This document shows positions 8,919 through 18,319 of a stretch of DNA of 64,000 bases, one piece after another; positions within the stretch are counted from its first letter, which is position 1, and the number at the start of each line of letters is the position of its first letter. The translations under genes were made by a program, and so were the position numbers. Under the pieces are notes generated by a model. The model was not told where the DNA came from. It made no database searches and was given only the letters and a program-made list of their open reading frames with translations. Source of the DNA: Leptolyngbya sp. PCC 6406 (GTDB lineage: Bacteria; Cyanobacteriota; Cyanobacteriia; Phormidesmidales; Phormidesmidaceae); contig NZ_KI913949.1 of the NCBI RefSeq assembly GCF_000332095.2, positions 971,198-1,035,197 of the forward strand, written 5' to 3'.

Positions 8919-9518
8919 TTATAGCGCTACATCAGGGGGTAGAAGCACTTGGTCGATGCCATGGATGACACCATTGCTAGCCAGCACATCTGCTTGGATT
9001 ACGGTGGCTTCGTCGATCATGATTTCCCCCGTAGTGTCATCCACCGTAATCGAGAGGGGGACTCCGGCGGCTGTGGGTGCTTCGCCGGAGGTGACATCTG
9101 CCGAGAGCACCTCGGCGGGCACAACATGGTAGGCCAGAATTTGGGTTAATAGGGCTTGGTTTTCCGGCAGCAGCAGTTCCTCTAGGACACCCTCTGGTAA
9201 TGCCGCAAACGCCTCGTTAGTTGGGGCAAAAACGGTGTAAGGCCCTTCACCAGCTAGGACTTCGTCTAACCCTGCGGCCTCAAGCGCGGTGACTAGTGTG
9301 CTAAAGGATTCGTCGCTGGCGGCGATATCCACAACCGTGGAACCCGTTTCCGCTGCTGTCATTTCTTCCTCAGCGGGAGCTTCCACCGTGGGGGTTTCCT
9401 CTACGGGATCTGCCGTAACATCTCCTGCATCGCCGCAGGCTCCTAGGGCAAACACTGCACCCAAGCTAACGAGGCCAATGGTGAGGGGCTTGGAAAAGTT
9501 ATGAAATGCGTTGGACAT
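8919..9518 (-). CDS. Fasciclin (FAS1) domain lipoprotein
   Basis: The 199-residue protein has a lipoprotein signal with lipobox LGAC (Cys28), then an acidic Thr/Glu/Ala-rich linker to about residue 60. A single FAS1 domain follows: FSTLVTALEAAGLDEVLAGE, YTVFAPTNEAFAALP, LAYHVVPAEVL, and VIHGIDQVLLPP at the end. FAS1 proteins are extracellular adhesion modules. The lipid anchor would place it on the outer face of the plasma membrane or at the outer membrane. It is a single gene with no obvious partner. Confidence 0.93.
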   Translation of the reverse strand: MSNAFHNFSKPLTIGLVSLGAVFALGACGDAGDVTADPVEETPTVEAPAEEEMTAAETGSTVVDIAASDESFSTLVTALEAAGLDEVLAGEGPYTVFAPTNEAFAALPEGVLEELLLPENQALLTQILAYHVVPAEVLSADVTSGEAPTAAGVPLSITVDDTTGEIMIDEATVIQADVLASNGVIHGIDQVLLPPDVAL

Positions 9519-9690
9519 GGTGCAAAGACCTCCAAAGATGAATGCGCTTTTTTAACGCTAGGAAAACGCTAACGATTCTCGCTGGGCTATACCCTCCGTC
9601 ATCGGACAGATGTGTTACAGAATACAAATAGAGCTTTAGGCAGAGATTTGCCCGCTGTCACACTAGGCGCAAGCTGAGCGCACCTCAGGT

Positions 9691-11067
9691 TCACATTTGG
9701 ACGTTTTGTTGGAGTTTCTGGAGGCTGTCGTGGATAGCGACCCAGGCGGCGCGGCAATCTTCTAGAGTCTGGAATCCAGTAATCGCGATGGCCCCGGTGG
9801 GCCGGTCCTTGACCATCGCACGATGTCGGGCCACGATCAGCACCAAGGGCTGGGGAGCGTGAACCACGAGTAGCGTGTGAATATCCGGTGTGGGCAGTTG
9901 GGCAACCAGACGACGATTGAGGTAAAAGGCGACGCGATGCCGATCGAGCAACAGATGCTTGTTTTGGCTCAGGTGCCAGCCGTTGATCAACAGCAGGCCC
10001 ATTGCGATCGCAACCTCCGCCCAGTCATGCCAGCGGGGGGACAGTCCCAAAGTTTGTACCGTCTGCACCAGCAAAACTCCCATAGCCGCGTCGTTGCCAT
10101 AGATCCGTGCCGACCCGTACAGCAGCTCGCCAAACAGCTCCATCACCTCCGTCATCAGCACCACAAACAGTAAAAAGCCCGATTGCTGAAAGAGGTCTCG
10201 ACAAAAACGCCCTACACTGCTCCAGGTCCAGCGATTGCAAAGGTGATAGCCCAAGGTTGTAGGCCGTAAGCGCACCGTGTCAGGCGGGTGGTCGCGGTAG
10301 CGTTGCATGATTTGTGCAAGGGGATGGGTGCAGGCATAGGGTCCCGTCCCCTCACTGGCGGCAATCCGAATTGGTACCCAGAAAAACTGAGCTGCCAACT
10401 GATGAGCTTGGCGCAGGGCCACCGTCAGATCGGTCTCTTCCCCCAGGAGCCAATCGGTTTGATCCCTTAGGGTCAGGGAGACCCGCCAAACCCAACCCAG
10501 ATGGGTCTGAAACGGTCCCCCTCGTGCTTCGTTGTAGGTCACCGTGATAGTAGCGATTTGGGCAGCGGTGAATTTACCTTGAATTAAGCGGTTCTGGTAG
10601 GTCTCTAGACAGTAATAGAGAGGTCGATCACCCCAGTTTGAAGCCCCATCGCCGGGGACTGGAGATAGGGCCTGATGAACCTTGGTAGTCTCTAGGGTGC
10701 CTTGCCCTGGGTCGCTTTTGCCTAGATCGCCTGCCTCTAGGTAGACCCAAGCCGCCTCGGCTCCTTGAAAATAGCGCCAACGGCTCACCCCCGCATCCAG
10801 CCCCCATACAGCCAAAAAGGCAATGAAAATCTGGCTTTCGTAGTCTTGCAGACCATACACCACGACAGAAAAGCCGCAGAATCCGAGAAAAAAGAGTCCT
10901 ACTCGGAGGGATCCATGCAGGGACTGACCGATTAGGTTGGCCCACAGCAACCACAACAGCGTTTTGTAAGCGGCTTCCCAGACTTCCTTGACTTGCACCA
11001 CTGGCCAGAGGACCGTCCGGTATCCCCAGGTGGGCTCTAGGTAATTGAGGCGACGTTTGAGACGCAT
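9691..11067 (-). CDS. Uncharacterised membrane protein
   Basis: I do not recognise this 458-residue protein. It has two to three hydrophobic segments near the N-terminus (LLWLLWANLIGQ, VGLFFLGFCGFSVVVYGL, IFIAFLAVWGLDAG), one near the middle (GFLLFVVLMTEVMELFGELL) and one at WAEVAIAMGLLLINGW. A soluble loop of about 170 residues lies between them. Near the C-terminus it reads RAMVKDRPTGAIAI, which is translated from a 35-bp palindromic repeat (9785-9819) that also occurs elsewhere in the window. The frame is long and in normal codon use, so it is probably a real gene. Function unknown. Confidence 0.75.
   Translation of the reverse strand: MRLKRRLNYLEPTWGYRTVLWPVVQVKEVWEAAYKTLLWLLWANLIGQSLHGSLRVGLFFLGFCGFSVVVYGLQDYESQIFIAFLAVWGLDAGVSRWRYFQGAEAAWVYLEAGDLGKSDPGQGTLETTKVHQALSPVPGDGASNWGDRPLYYCLETYQNRLIQGKFTAAQIATITVTYNEARGGPFQTHLGWVWRVSLTLRDQTDWLLGEETDLTVALRQAHQLAAQFFWVPIRIAASEGTGPYACTHPLAQIMQRYRDHPPDTVRLRPTTLGYHLCNRWTWSSVGRFCRDLFQQSGFLLFVVLMTEVMELFGELLYGSARIYGNDAAMGVLLVQTVQTLGLSPRWHDWAEVAIAMGLLLINGWHLSQNKHLLLDRHRVAFYLNRRLVAQLPTPDIHTLLVVHAPQPLVLIVARHRAMVKDRPTGAIAITGFQTLEDCRAAWVAIHDSLQKLQQNVQM
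9785..9819. repeat. 35-bp palindromic repeat inside a coding region
   Basis: The ends GCGATGG and CCATCGC are complementary, with inner GGCC blocks. The same 35-base layout occurs at 19166-19200 and 61495-61529, with only a few differences. Here it is read on the minus strand as AMVKDRPTGAIA within the membrane protein gene. Confidence 0.8.
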
Positions 11068-11220
11068 GGGTAGGACGGCTACTGGAAAGTAGTATAATCC
11101 GCTGCCTCAGCAGTGTAGAGCTTGAAGCAAGCAGAAAGGGTGAGCAGGGAAACAGGGGGGAAGTGGTATCCTCAAAGGAAATTTTTCCCTCTTCTATCGT
11201 CCCAAGGACAACGCATTGCT

Positions 11221-12129
11221 ATGAAACTTCTTCGCCGTTGGTTGACCTACGCCCTGGCTACCCTGCTGATGGCGATCGCGGTGGTGGCCTGCACGGGTGG
11301 CGGCGGATCCGGTACCACGATTACTGTGGGCTCTAAGGACTTCACCGAGCAGCTTGTTCTGGGGGAGATGTACGCCTTGGTGCTGGAGGAGGCGGGTTTG
11401 ACCGTAAGCCGCAGTCTAAATCTGGGGGGCACTCCGGTGGCCCAGGCCGCCCTAGAGAGTGGTGATATTGATCTCTACCCAGAATATACGGGCACAGGTC
11501 TGTTGACGGTGTTGAAGGAACCCGTCAACACGGATCCGGCGGCGGTGTACGAGACGGTATCAAGCCAGTATCTAGAGCAATTCGATCTGGTGTGGCTCGA
11601 CCCGGCTCCCATGAACAATACCCAGGCCCTAGCGATGACGCGATCGCGGGCCACGGAACTGAATATCACCACTATCTCGGACCTAGTGGCTCAGGCCAGT
11701 GCGTTGACATTGATTGGTCCCCCTGAGTTTGAGGTGCGGGAGGATGGCCTGCTGGGCTTGAAGACCACCTATGGAGATTTTGCCCTGAAGGCTTACAAGG
11801 CTGTGGATGCGGGCCTGCGCTACAAGGGCTTGGTGGATGGGGAAGCGGATGTGGTGGTGGCCTTTGGCACCGATGGGGAAATTTCCGCCTTTGACCTGGT
11901 GGTGCTGGAGGATGACAAGGGCCTGTTTCCCCCCTACCAAGTGGCTCCGGTGGTGCGTCAAGATACCCTAGAGGCCAACCCCGCGATCGCGGATGCCCTC
12001 AATGCCCTAGCGCCTCTCCTCACCGATGAGGTCATGCAGGGGCTGAACTATGCCGTCTCGGGGGAGCAGCAAGAACCTGCCGCCGTGGCCCGCACGTTTC
12101 TACAAGAGCAGGGGCTAGTCGGAGCCTAG
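11221..12129 (+). CDS. Osmoprotectant/quaternary-amine ABC transporter substrate-binding lipoprotein
   Basis: I placed the start at the ATG at 11221 because it opens a clean lipoprotein signal peptide (KLLRRWLTYALATLL… with lipobox VVAC, Cys24). The mature part belongs to the OpuAC/ProX-type II binding proteins: ITVGSKDFTEQLVLGEMYA, LNLGGTPVAQAALESGDIDLYPEYTGTG and VVAFGTDGEISAFDLVVLEDD. These bind glycine betaine, choline or related quaternary amines outside the membrane. The ATPase and permease genes follow on the same strand, making a three-gene transporter operon. Confidence 0.92.
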   Translation: MKLLRRWLTYALATLLMAIAVVACTGGGGSGTTITVGSKDFTEQLVLGEMYALVLEEAGLTVSRSLNLGGTPVAQAALESGDIDLYPEYTGTGLLTVLKEPVNTDPAAVYETVSSQYLEQFDLVWLDPAPMNNTQALAMTRSRATELNITTISDLVAQASALTLIGPPEFEVREDGLLGLKTTYGDFALKAYKAVDAGLRYKGLVDGEADVVVAFGTDGEISAFDLVVLEDDKGLFPPYQVAPVVRQDTLEANPAIADALNALAPLLTDEVMQGLNYAVSGEQQEPAAVARTFLQEQGLVGA

Positions 12130-12195
12130 GATTCTGCGAGGATCCCAGGACGATGTGCCGGGGCTGCACCCCGCCTTAGCGAAGAGCCATCCACC

Positions 12196-13161
12196 GTGGG
12201 CACGATTGAATTTCATCAAGTTTCCCTCCACTTTCCCCAGGCCCCCCGTCCAGCCGTGAAGGCTGTCAGCGTTCAGATCCAGCGGGGGGAACTGGTGGTG
12301 CTGTTGGGGCCATCGGGCTGTGGCAAGACCACCCTGCTGAAAATGGTAAATCGCCTCTACGAACCTTCGGCAGGATGGATCACCCTAGAGGGGCAAGACA
12401 TTTGCCGCCTCCCACCCACCCAACTGCGCCAAAACATCGGCTACGTGATTCAGCAGTCGGGGCTCTTTCCCCACATGACCGTGGCCCAGAATATCGCCGT
12501 GGTGCCCCGGCTCCTGGGGTGGTCTCGTCCCCGCATTCAAAGCCGGGTGGAGGCGTTGTTGGATCTGGTGAAACTGTCACCGGGGGAATTTCGCGATCGC
12601 TATCCGGCCCAACTGTCCGGTGGACAGCAGCAGCGGGTGGGCATTGCCCGTGCCCTGGCTGGCGATCCGGAATACCTCCTCATGGACGAACCCTTCGGGG
12701 CCATCGATGCCATTACCCGCAGCGCCCTCCAGGGGGAAATCCTGCGCCTCCAGCACCAGCTTCGCAAAACCATTCTGTTTGTCTCCCATGATGTCGAAGA
12801 GGCGCTGCGCTTGGCGGATCGCATCCTAGTTTTACGGCAGGGAGAAGTCGTACAGTTTGATACCCCTTTTCGTCTCCTGACCCAGCCAGCAGATCCCTTT
12901 GTCCATGATTTGCTCGGGGCCGATGACCGGGTGCGACAACTCGGGCTGCTACGGATTGCCCCCGCCATGGCTCCCTTACCCAATTCCCCGATTCGCAATG
13001 GTCAACCGACCCTCACCCCTGAGGACAGTCTCCGAGATGCCCTCTCTTTGATTTTGAAAACCGGCTTTCCTGAAATCACGGTGGTTCACAATGGCCGTCC
13101 CGTCGGCCTCTTAACCCTGGATCACATTCGCACCTCGGCCATGGGGGGAACACAGAACTGA
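12196..13161 (+). CDS. Osmoprotectant ABC transporter ATP-binding protein with CBS region
   Basis: A GTG start at 12196 gives a 321-residue ATPase. Walker A is GPSGCGKTT (38-46) and the Q-loop lies in IGYVIQQSGLFPHMTV. The signature is LSGGQQQRVGIARAL, Walker B YLLMDEPFGAID, and the H-loop FVSHDVEEALRLADR. After the nucleotide-binding domain a C-terminal extension resembles a single CBS motif (EDSLRDALSLIL…GRPVGLLTLDHIR). That is typical of OpuA/OpuC/ProV-type ATPases, where CBS modules sense ionic strength or nucleotides. Its stop overlaps the permease start. Confidence 0.93.
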   Translation: MGTIEFHQVSLHFPQAPRPAVKAVSVQIQRGELVVLLGPSGCGKTTLLKMVNRLYEPSAGWITLEGQDICRLPPTQLRQNIGYVIQQSGLFPHMTVAQNIAVVPRLLGWSRPRIQSRVEALLDLVKLSPGEFRDRYPAQLSGGQQQRVGIARALAGDPEYLLMDEPFGAIDAITRSALQGEILRLQHQLRKTILFVSHDVEEALRLADRILVLRQGEVVQFDTPFRLLTQPADPFVHDLLGADDRVRQLGLLRIAPAMAPLPNSPIRNGQPTLTPEDSLRDALSLILKTGFPEITVVHNGRPVGLLTLDHIRTSAMGGTQN

Positions 13162-13781
13162 TGGGCTATCTCCTGGGCAATCCTGAGGTGGTGCTCCCCC
13201 TGGTTTGGCAACACCTGTCTATGACCCTCACCACCCTAGGGATAGCGGTGGTGGTGTCGGTGCCCGTAACTCTGCTAGTGACGACGGTGCGGTGGCTCCA
13301 GGTGCCGATTTTGGGCTTGTTGGGGGTGCTGTACACGATTCCCAGTTTGGCGCTGATCATTTTCCTGGTGCCGTTGTTTGGACTGAATGCAACATCGGTG
13401 GTGGTGGCGATGGTGCTCTACACCCAGGTGATTTTGGTCCGTAACTTAACGGTGGGGCTAGAGGGCATTGACCCGGCGGTACTGGAGGCATCTCGGGGTA
13501 TGGGGATGGACGCTTGGCAGCGGTGGTGGTGGGTGCAGGTGCCCTTGGTATTGCCGGTGTTTCTGGCGGGGCTACGGATGGCGGCGGTGGTGTCGATTGC
13601 GATCGCAACTATTGGAGCCAAGTTCAATGCCGGAGGGTTGGGACGTCTCCTCTTTGACGGCATTCAAACCAATCGCCTCGACAAAATCTGGGCCGGTGCG
13701 ATCGCAGTGGCTATCCTAGCCCTAGGAGTCAACACCCTGTTGCTGTGGCTAGAGCATCACAGCAGACGCGATAAATTGTGA
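13161..13781 (+). CDS. Osmoprotectant ABC transporter permease
   Basis: This 206-residue, very hydrophobic protein has about six spans. The BPD-type loop reads EGIDPAVLEASRGMGMDAWQ followed by VQVPLVLPVFLAGLRMA. The size matches OpuCB/YehW-type permeases. Its ATG overlaps the last base of the ATPase stop codon, so the two are translationally coupled. Only one permease gene is present, so the transporter is probably a homodimeric channel. Confidence 0.92.
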   Translation: MGYLLGNPEVVLPLVWQHLSMTLTTLGIAVVVSVPVTLLVTTVRWLQVPILGLLGVLYTIPSLALIIFLVPLFGLNATSVVVAMVLYTQVILVRNLTVGLEGIDPAVLEASRGMGMDAWQRWWWVQVPLVLPVFLAGLRMAAVVSIAIATIGAKFNAGGLGRLLFDGIQTNRLDKIWAGAIAVAILALGVNTLLLWLEHHSRRDKL

Positions 13782-13805
13782 TGGGATGGGATGGAGCCGC
13801 TGACC

Positions 13806-14252
13806 ATGCAAATTTGGGTTGATGCCGACGCTTGCCCCCAGGTAATTAAGGAAATTCTGTTTCGAGCAGCTCGGCGAGTTGCCATCAAGACCGTTCTCGT
13901 GGCCAATCAAGAACTAAAAATTCCGGCCTCCGACTACATTGAGGCCATTCAAGTCAGGGCAGGCTTAGACGTGGCCGACAATTACATCGTCCAGCACCTC
14001 CAGCCCCAGGATTTGGTCATCACCGCCGATATTCCCTTAGCGGCAGCCGTAGTTGCAGCCGGAGGCTATGCCTTAAACCCTCGGGGCGAGTTTTACACCA
14101 CCGGTAATATTCGAGAGCGGCTGGCCCTGCGCAATTTTATGGACCAGCTACGCAGCAGTGGTGTCGAGACGGGTGGCCCCCCCGCCTTTAGTCAACGAGA
14201 TCGCGAAGCTTTCGCCAACCAACTCGATCGATTCCTGGCCAAACAAGCTTAG
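13806..14252 (+). CDS. YaiI/YqxD (DUF188) family protein
   Basis: The protein starts [18 protein letters not shown], the hallmark of the YaiI/YqxD family. This PIN-like fold has conserved Asp residues (DADACP), with further motifs [21 protein letters not shown] and NPRGEFYT. I preferred the ATG at 13806 to the one at 13791 because family members start just before the WVDADACP motif. Its biochemical role is not established. It follows the transporter operon by about 25 bases and may be co-transcribed. Confidence 0.9.
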   Translation: MQIWVDADACPQVIKEILFRAARRVAIKTVLVANQELKIPASDYIEAIQVRAGLDVADNYIVQHLQPQDLVITADIPLAAAVVAAGGYALNPRGEFYTTGNIRERLALRNFMDQLRSSGVETGGPPAFSQRDREAFANQLDRFLAKQA

Positions 14253-14315
14253 GAACCCGGATCCTTTCCTGGGCAATTCTTGTGGGTCAGGCATCTTGCC
14301 TGACCATGGACAGCG

Positions 14316-14765
14316 TTACCAAGACGACCAGCGATCTAGGGCGCGTTTTCCTCCCCAGCGGTTAGCAATCTCGTCATCATAGTTATCTGCCAACTTGGTC
14401 ACCGTCGTGACCGAGTACTTCAGCTCAATCTGGTCGCAGGTGGATCCTACCAGGCTGTGCTCAAAGACAATGTCGTTTTCCGCATCTAGGGCAAAGCGGC
14501 CAAACCGCAGACCATTGTTTTCCCGCAGGAGAAAATAGGTCAGGTCTGGGTTCAAATCAACATCGGTGACCACATAGGAGCGGGTAGTGATCAGGGCGTC
14601 ATCTTCTTCCCAGGGGGTGACGCGGGTGGAGGCTACGGCTGAGCCAAAATTGATAATAAAGAGCGGCTCATCCCCAAAGGTGAGCACATTGGCCCCAAAC
14701 AGCTCATACATCCAAGGGCTGATGCGTTCGTAGCATTCTTTTTGAGCGTTGGTTTGAAATTCCAT
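14316..14765 (-). CDS. YbjN/T3SS-chaperone-like conserved protein
   Basis: This 149-residue soluble protein resembles the cyanobacterial YbjN-type family with a type III secretion chaperone-like fold: YERISPWMYELFGANVL, VTDVDLNPDLTYFLLREN, FGRFALDAENDIVFEHSLVG. These proteins are thought to be small partner-binding proteins, but no function is established. It is convergent with the YaiI-like gene and divergent from the GTPase gene. Confidence 0.75.
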   Translation of the reverse strand: MEFQTNAQKECYERISPWMYELFGANVLTFGDEPLFIINFGSAVASTRVTPWEEDDALITTRSYVVTDVDLNPDLTYFLLRENNGLRFGRFALDAENDIVFEHSLVGSTCDQIELKYSVTTVTKLADNYDDEIANRWGGKRALDRWSSW

Positions 14766-14885
14766 GAATAGGGGTGAGCGATCGCGAGCCGAACCAATTT
14801 TCGCACTTCTTCATTACCTTGAGATCATCAAGTTCATTACTTGTCTCATCCTTCTGTCTTTCGTCCCTGGGATCCTGCTGCCACC

Positions 14886-16394
14886 ATGCCCCCCTTGCCC
14901 CCGAACTCGACCAACCCACCCCAGCCCGAAATCCCGGCGACCCCTTCCCTGGCCGCAGAGTTGGAAGCAGTGGTACTGGAATTTGACGACCTTCAGGCAG
15001 AGTTGAGCTATCACCAGGCCCAGGGTACCGTGCAGGGCCTGGTAGAGCGACTGGGGCTGACCCCACGGGAGACCGCTGAGCTGGCTCCAGAGGTCTCTCG
15101 CCTGACGGGGCTGCTCGACAAACTCAACCAAACCGTGATCCACATTGCCGTCTTTGGACTGGTGGGGCGGGGTAAATCCTCGGTGTTGAACGGTCTGCTA
15201 GGGGCAGAGATATTTGCCACGGGACCAACCCATGGTGTTACCCAGGATATCGGTCAAGCCGCTTGGGAAATCAGTGAAGAAACCCTGCCGGAGGGCCAGT
15301 CAGTATGGCGGGTAGCCCTCCAGGGACAGGGGAGATCGCGGATTGAGTTGATTGATACCCCAGGGTTAGACGAGGTCCACGGTGCGGCGCGGGAGCGACT
15401 AGCTCAACAGATTGCGCGGGAGGTGGATTTAATCCTTTTTGTCGTGGCAGGGGATATTACCCGCGTGGAATATGACGCCCTAGTGGCCCTGCGTCAAGCT
15501 AGCAAGCCCATCGTGCTGGTGTTTAACAAAGTGGATCAGTATCCCGATCACGATCGCCAGACCATTTATGAAACCCTACGAGACCAGCGCCTCAAGAGCC
15601 TGATTTCCCCGGATGAAATTGTGATGACGGCGGCGGCTCCCCTCGTGGCGACAGCAACCCGAGGGGCCGATGGTCGCCTGGTCACCCGGCGACAGCGGGG
15701 TCAGCCCCAAGTCACAGACCTAAAGCTGAAAATTCTGGACATCTTGCACCAGGAGGGGCTTTCCCTAGTGGCCCTGAATACCCTGCTCTATGCCGATGAC
15801 TTGAATGAAAAGATTGTGGCGAAAAAGTTGCAAATTCGCGATCGCGCCGCTGAAGAGCTGATCTGGAGTGGGGTGATGACCAAAGCCATTGCCATTGCCC
15901 TGAATCCTGTTACAGGCATCGATATTCTCACCGGAGCTGCCATTGACGTGGCCTTAGTACTGACCCTATCGCGGCTCTATGGATTACCCATGACCCAGGT
16001 AGGGGCGATCAAACTGTTGCAGACCGTGGCCTTAGAACTAGGAGGACTATCTGTTAGCGAACTGCTGGTGACCTTTGGCCTCAGTTCCCTCAAGGGCATG
16101 CTGGGGGTAGCCACCCCAGCGACCGGAGGACTGTCCCTGCCCCCCTACCTGTCCGTTGCTGTAACCCAAGCAGCGGTAGCCGGAGTCTCAACCTACAGTA
16201 TTGGCCAAGTGACGCGGGCCTACCTGGTAAATGGGGCCACCTGGGGACCACAGGGGCCAAAAGCCGTGGTGGCCCAAATTTTAGATCGCCTAGATGAGGG
16301 CTCGATTTTGCATCGCATTAAGGGGGAACTCCAGGCCAAATTAACCCAGGCCGGACGGGTAACATCGCCCCCGGAAGACCGCCACGGAGTATGA
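14886..16394 (+). CDS. Era/dynamin-like GTPase with DUF697 domain
   Basis: The ATG at 14886 is the first ATG of the frame. The 502-residue protein has a short Pro-rich leader and a helical region. A G domain follows: G1 GLVGRGKSSVLNGL, G3 IDTPGLDEV and G4 LVFNKVDQY. After it comes a C-terminal DUF697-type segment with hydrophobic helices (IAIALNPVTGIDILTGAAID, GLSLPPYLSVAVTQAAVAG). Such proteins occur widely in cyanobacteria and are probably membrane-associated GTPases. The exact role is unknown. Confidence 0.88.
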   Translation: MPPLPPNSTNPPQPEIPATPSLAAELEAVVLEFDDLQAELSYHQAQGTVQGLVERLGLTPRETAELAPEVSRLTGLLDKLNQTVIHIAVFGLVGRGKSSVLNGLLGAEIFATGPTHGVTQDIGQAAWEISEETLPEGQSVWRVALQGQGRSRIELIDTPGLDEVHGAARERLAQQIAREVDLILFVVAGDITRVEYDALVALRQASKPIVLVFNKVDQYPDHDRQTIYETLRDQRLKSLISPDEIVMTAAAPLVATATRGADGRLVTRRQRGQPQVTDLKLKILDILHQEGLSLVALNTLLYADDLNEKIVAKKLQIRDRAAEELIWSGVMTKAIAIALNPVTGIDILTGAAIDVALVLTLSRLYGLPMTQVGAIKLLQTVALELGGLSVSELLVTFGLSSLKGMLGVATPATGGLSLPPYLSVAVTQAAVAGVSTYSIGQVTRAYLVNGATWGPQGPKAVVAQILDRLDEGSILHRIKGELQAKLTQAGRVTSPPEDRHGV

Positions 16395-16440
16395 CAAGAT
16401 GGAATTGTTACCGATTGTCTAGACCGTCCCTCGCGATCGC

Positions 16441-16869
16441 ATGGCAGCCTCCGAATTTCAATCCATCCCTGCGTATCAAAAGCTCAAGACCCTCCGTCCC
16501 CTTCTGCTCAAGCTCCACAAAGCGCTCCTCAACGTAGAGCGCGACCACTACGAGCGCATCCATGGCCCCATCACCTCCAAAGGGGAATTTTTCCAACTGG
16601 TGATTGGAGACGAATGGTTTAGCTGGTTGCGCCCCATGTCCCAGTTCATTGTGCAAATGGATGAAGTGCTGTGGTCCAAAGAACCCATCTCCCCAAACCA
16701 AATCCACACCCTGCTCTCAGAAGCGCGGGATCTCGTGCCCCCGGCAGCGGAGCAGAGTGAGGCGGCAATCCGCTACTTCCAAGCACTGCAACGGGATATC
16801 GATGTAGCGGAAATCCACGGCGAAGTCTCCACCCTCCTGCGGGCCTCTGACCCTAAGCTGGAGTCTTAA
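16441..16869 (+). CDS. Conserved cyanobacterial hypothetical protein
   Basis: This 142-residue, mostly helical soluble protein starts at ATG 16441, directly after a HIP1 octamer. Motifs include QKLKTLRPLLLKLHKALLN, GEFFQLVIGDEWFSWLRPMS and FIVQMDEVL. I have no function for it. The length, the mixed helix pattern and normal codon use argue that it is real. It follows the GTPase gene by 46 bases on the same strand. Confidence 0.7.
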   Translation: MAASEFQSIPAYQKLKTLRPLLLKLHKALLNVERDHYERIHGPITSKGEFFQLVIGDEWFSWLRPMSQFIVQMDEVLWSKEPISPNQIHTLLSEARDLVPPAAEQSEAAIRYFQALQRDIDVAEIHGEVSTLLRASDPKLES

Positions 16870-16957
16870 TATCAAGTCCGGCCCCATAACCCACAAATCT
16901 ATACCATGTCTATGCCATGGGTAGGGGCGTACTGGGCGGAGATGGCGTGGGTGTCCG

Positions 16958-18256
16958 CTAGCTCCGATGTTCTGGCTTCAGGATGAGCTGGGCGATGCGC
17001 TCGGCGGCTCCAGGTTGCCCCATACGCCGGAGTCCGTTGGCATGGATATCTTGCAATCGATCTGGATCTTGAAGGATCTGGTGCATTCGGGGGCCTAGGG
17101 CTTGGGGTGACTCAACTAAAATCACCGAGGTTCCCAAGAGTCGAGTCTGGGCTTCGGCAAATTGGGAGCTAAACTGTGGTCCTTTGCCCGGTAGGGTAAA
17201 GGCTGGTTTGCCCAGCCCAACAATCTGCTCGGTGGCGGTGCCTGCCATTGCGATCGCGCAGTCTGCGAGCTGGAGACAGTCACTGTAGGCAGTCTGAGTC
17301 AACACTAGGGTGGCCCTGCCCTGGCGGTACTGGGGCGCGGGATTCTCTGGGGTTTGGGTCCAGCCTGATTGGTGGAGAATACGGCCCAACTCATCCAGAT
17401 CGAGGGCAGAGGCAATGGCCCCGAGAAAATGGATAGGACGCGGAGCGAGGGCGGTCTGAACCCCGGCTAAGGCCGTGACGATACGGTGCCAGTTGCCATA
17501 GGCTTCGGGAGCGCGGGAACCAGGCAGGATTACCACAACGAGGGCATTCTCAGCCTGGGCAGCCAGACCAGAGCTGCGATCACTGGCCATTAGCCCATCC
17601 ATCATGGGGTTGCCCGTGTAGACATAAGGCAGTCCCGTTTGGCGGAGACGATCAGCGGTAAGGCTATCTCGCACCACCACTCCCAGACAGCGCCGTCGCC
17701 GCATCAGCCACCGCTCCCAAGGCAGATAGATCGAAGATCCGTAGCCCTCGTACCAGGGCAAGGTGGGCAACCGCTGGAGCTCATCCCGCAGGTAATATTC
17801 TGATTTGGCAGTACCGATAAACCAGTAGGGCAAGCCCCCCACCCAAGCAAATAGAAGGGGAACCAGATCCCCCACTGCCAGGATTTTGCCGCCCTGTTTG
17901 GCCCATTGCTTCATGGCTCGAATTTGGGCCAGGGTCAACTGCACTAGTCCCCCCTGTAAATCCTTAGCCAACTGCCGACTATCCATGTAAATGAATCCGC
18001 CGGAAGGTAGTTTTTTGGTGGGGCAGACGAGGGGAATGTCGTGGTGCTGAAAGGTGCTGCCCTCTCCCACTAGGGGCATGGCTGCCAACTCCATCCCTGG
18101 AGCCCGCTGTCGCAGGGCAGCAAGGATACGATTGCCGATCACGTCTTCGCCATGACCGTTACAAATGCAGAGCAGCCGTGATTGTGCCATGGCCTGTCCG
18201 TTAGACTCTCCTGTAGGAATATCGTCTTTCAGACTATCCCACTCGGGGGAGGGCAA
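16958..18256 (-). CDS. Lipid-A-disaccharide synthase-related (LpxB-like) protein
   Basis: The 432-residue protein shows a GT-B glycosyltransferase layout: LLCICNGHGEDVIGNRIL at the N-terminus, VVILPGSRAPEAY in the middle, and CAIAMAGTATEQIVGLGKPAFTLP (a donor-binding loop) near the C-terminus. This is the cyanobacterial family annotated as lipid-A-disaccharide synthase-related, distinct from true LpxB. It is probably a sugar transferase acting on a lipid acceptor; the substrate is not known. An internal ATG at 18190 (MAQSRLLCICNGHGED) is an alternative start. Confidence 0.85.
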   Translation of the reverse strand: MPSPEWDSLKDDIPTGESNGQAMAQSRLLCICNGHGEDVIGNRILAALRQRAPGMELAAMPLVGEGSTFQHHDIPLVCPTKKLPSGGFIYMDSRQLAKDLQGGLVQLTLAQIRAMKQWAKQGGKILAVGDLVPLLFAWVGGLPYWFIGTAKSEYYLRDELQRLPTLPWYEGYGSSIYLPWERWLMRRRRCLGVVVRDSLTADRLRQTGLPYVYTGNPMMDGLMASDRSSGLAAQAENALVVVILPGSRAPEAYGNWHRIVTALAGVQTALAPRPIHFLGAIASALDLDELGRILHQSGWTQTPENPAPQYRQGRATLVLTQTAYSDCLQLADCAIAMAGTATEQIVGLGKPAFTLPGKGPQFSSQFAEAQTRLLGTSVILVESPQALGPRMHQILQDPDRLQDIHANGLRRMGQPGAAERIAQLILKPEHRS

Positions 18257-18319
18257 TGGGCATTTCTCCCCAGAATCAGGGCTGGCATTATTACTGGCAT
18301 TATTAATGGTCTACAGATC

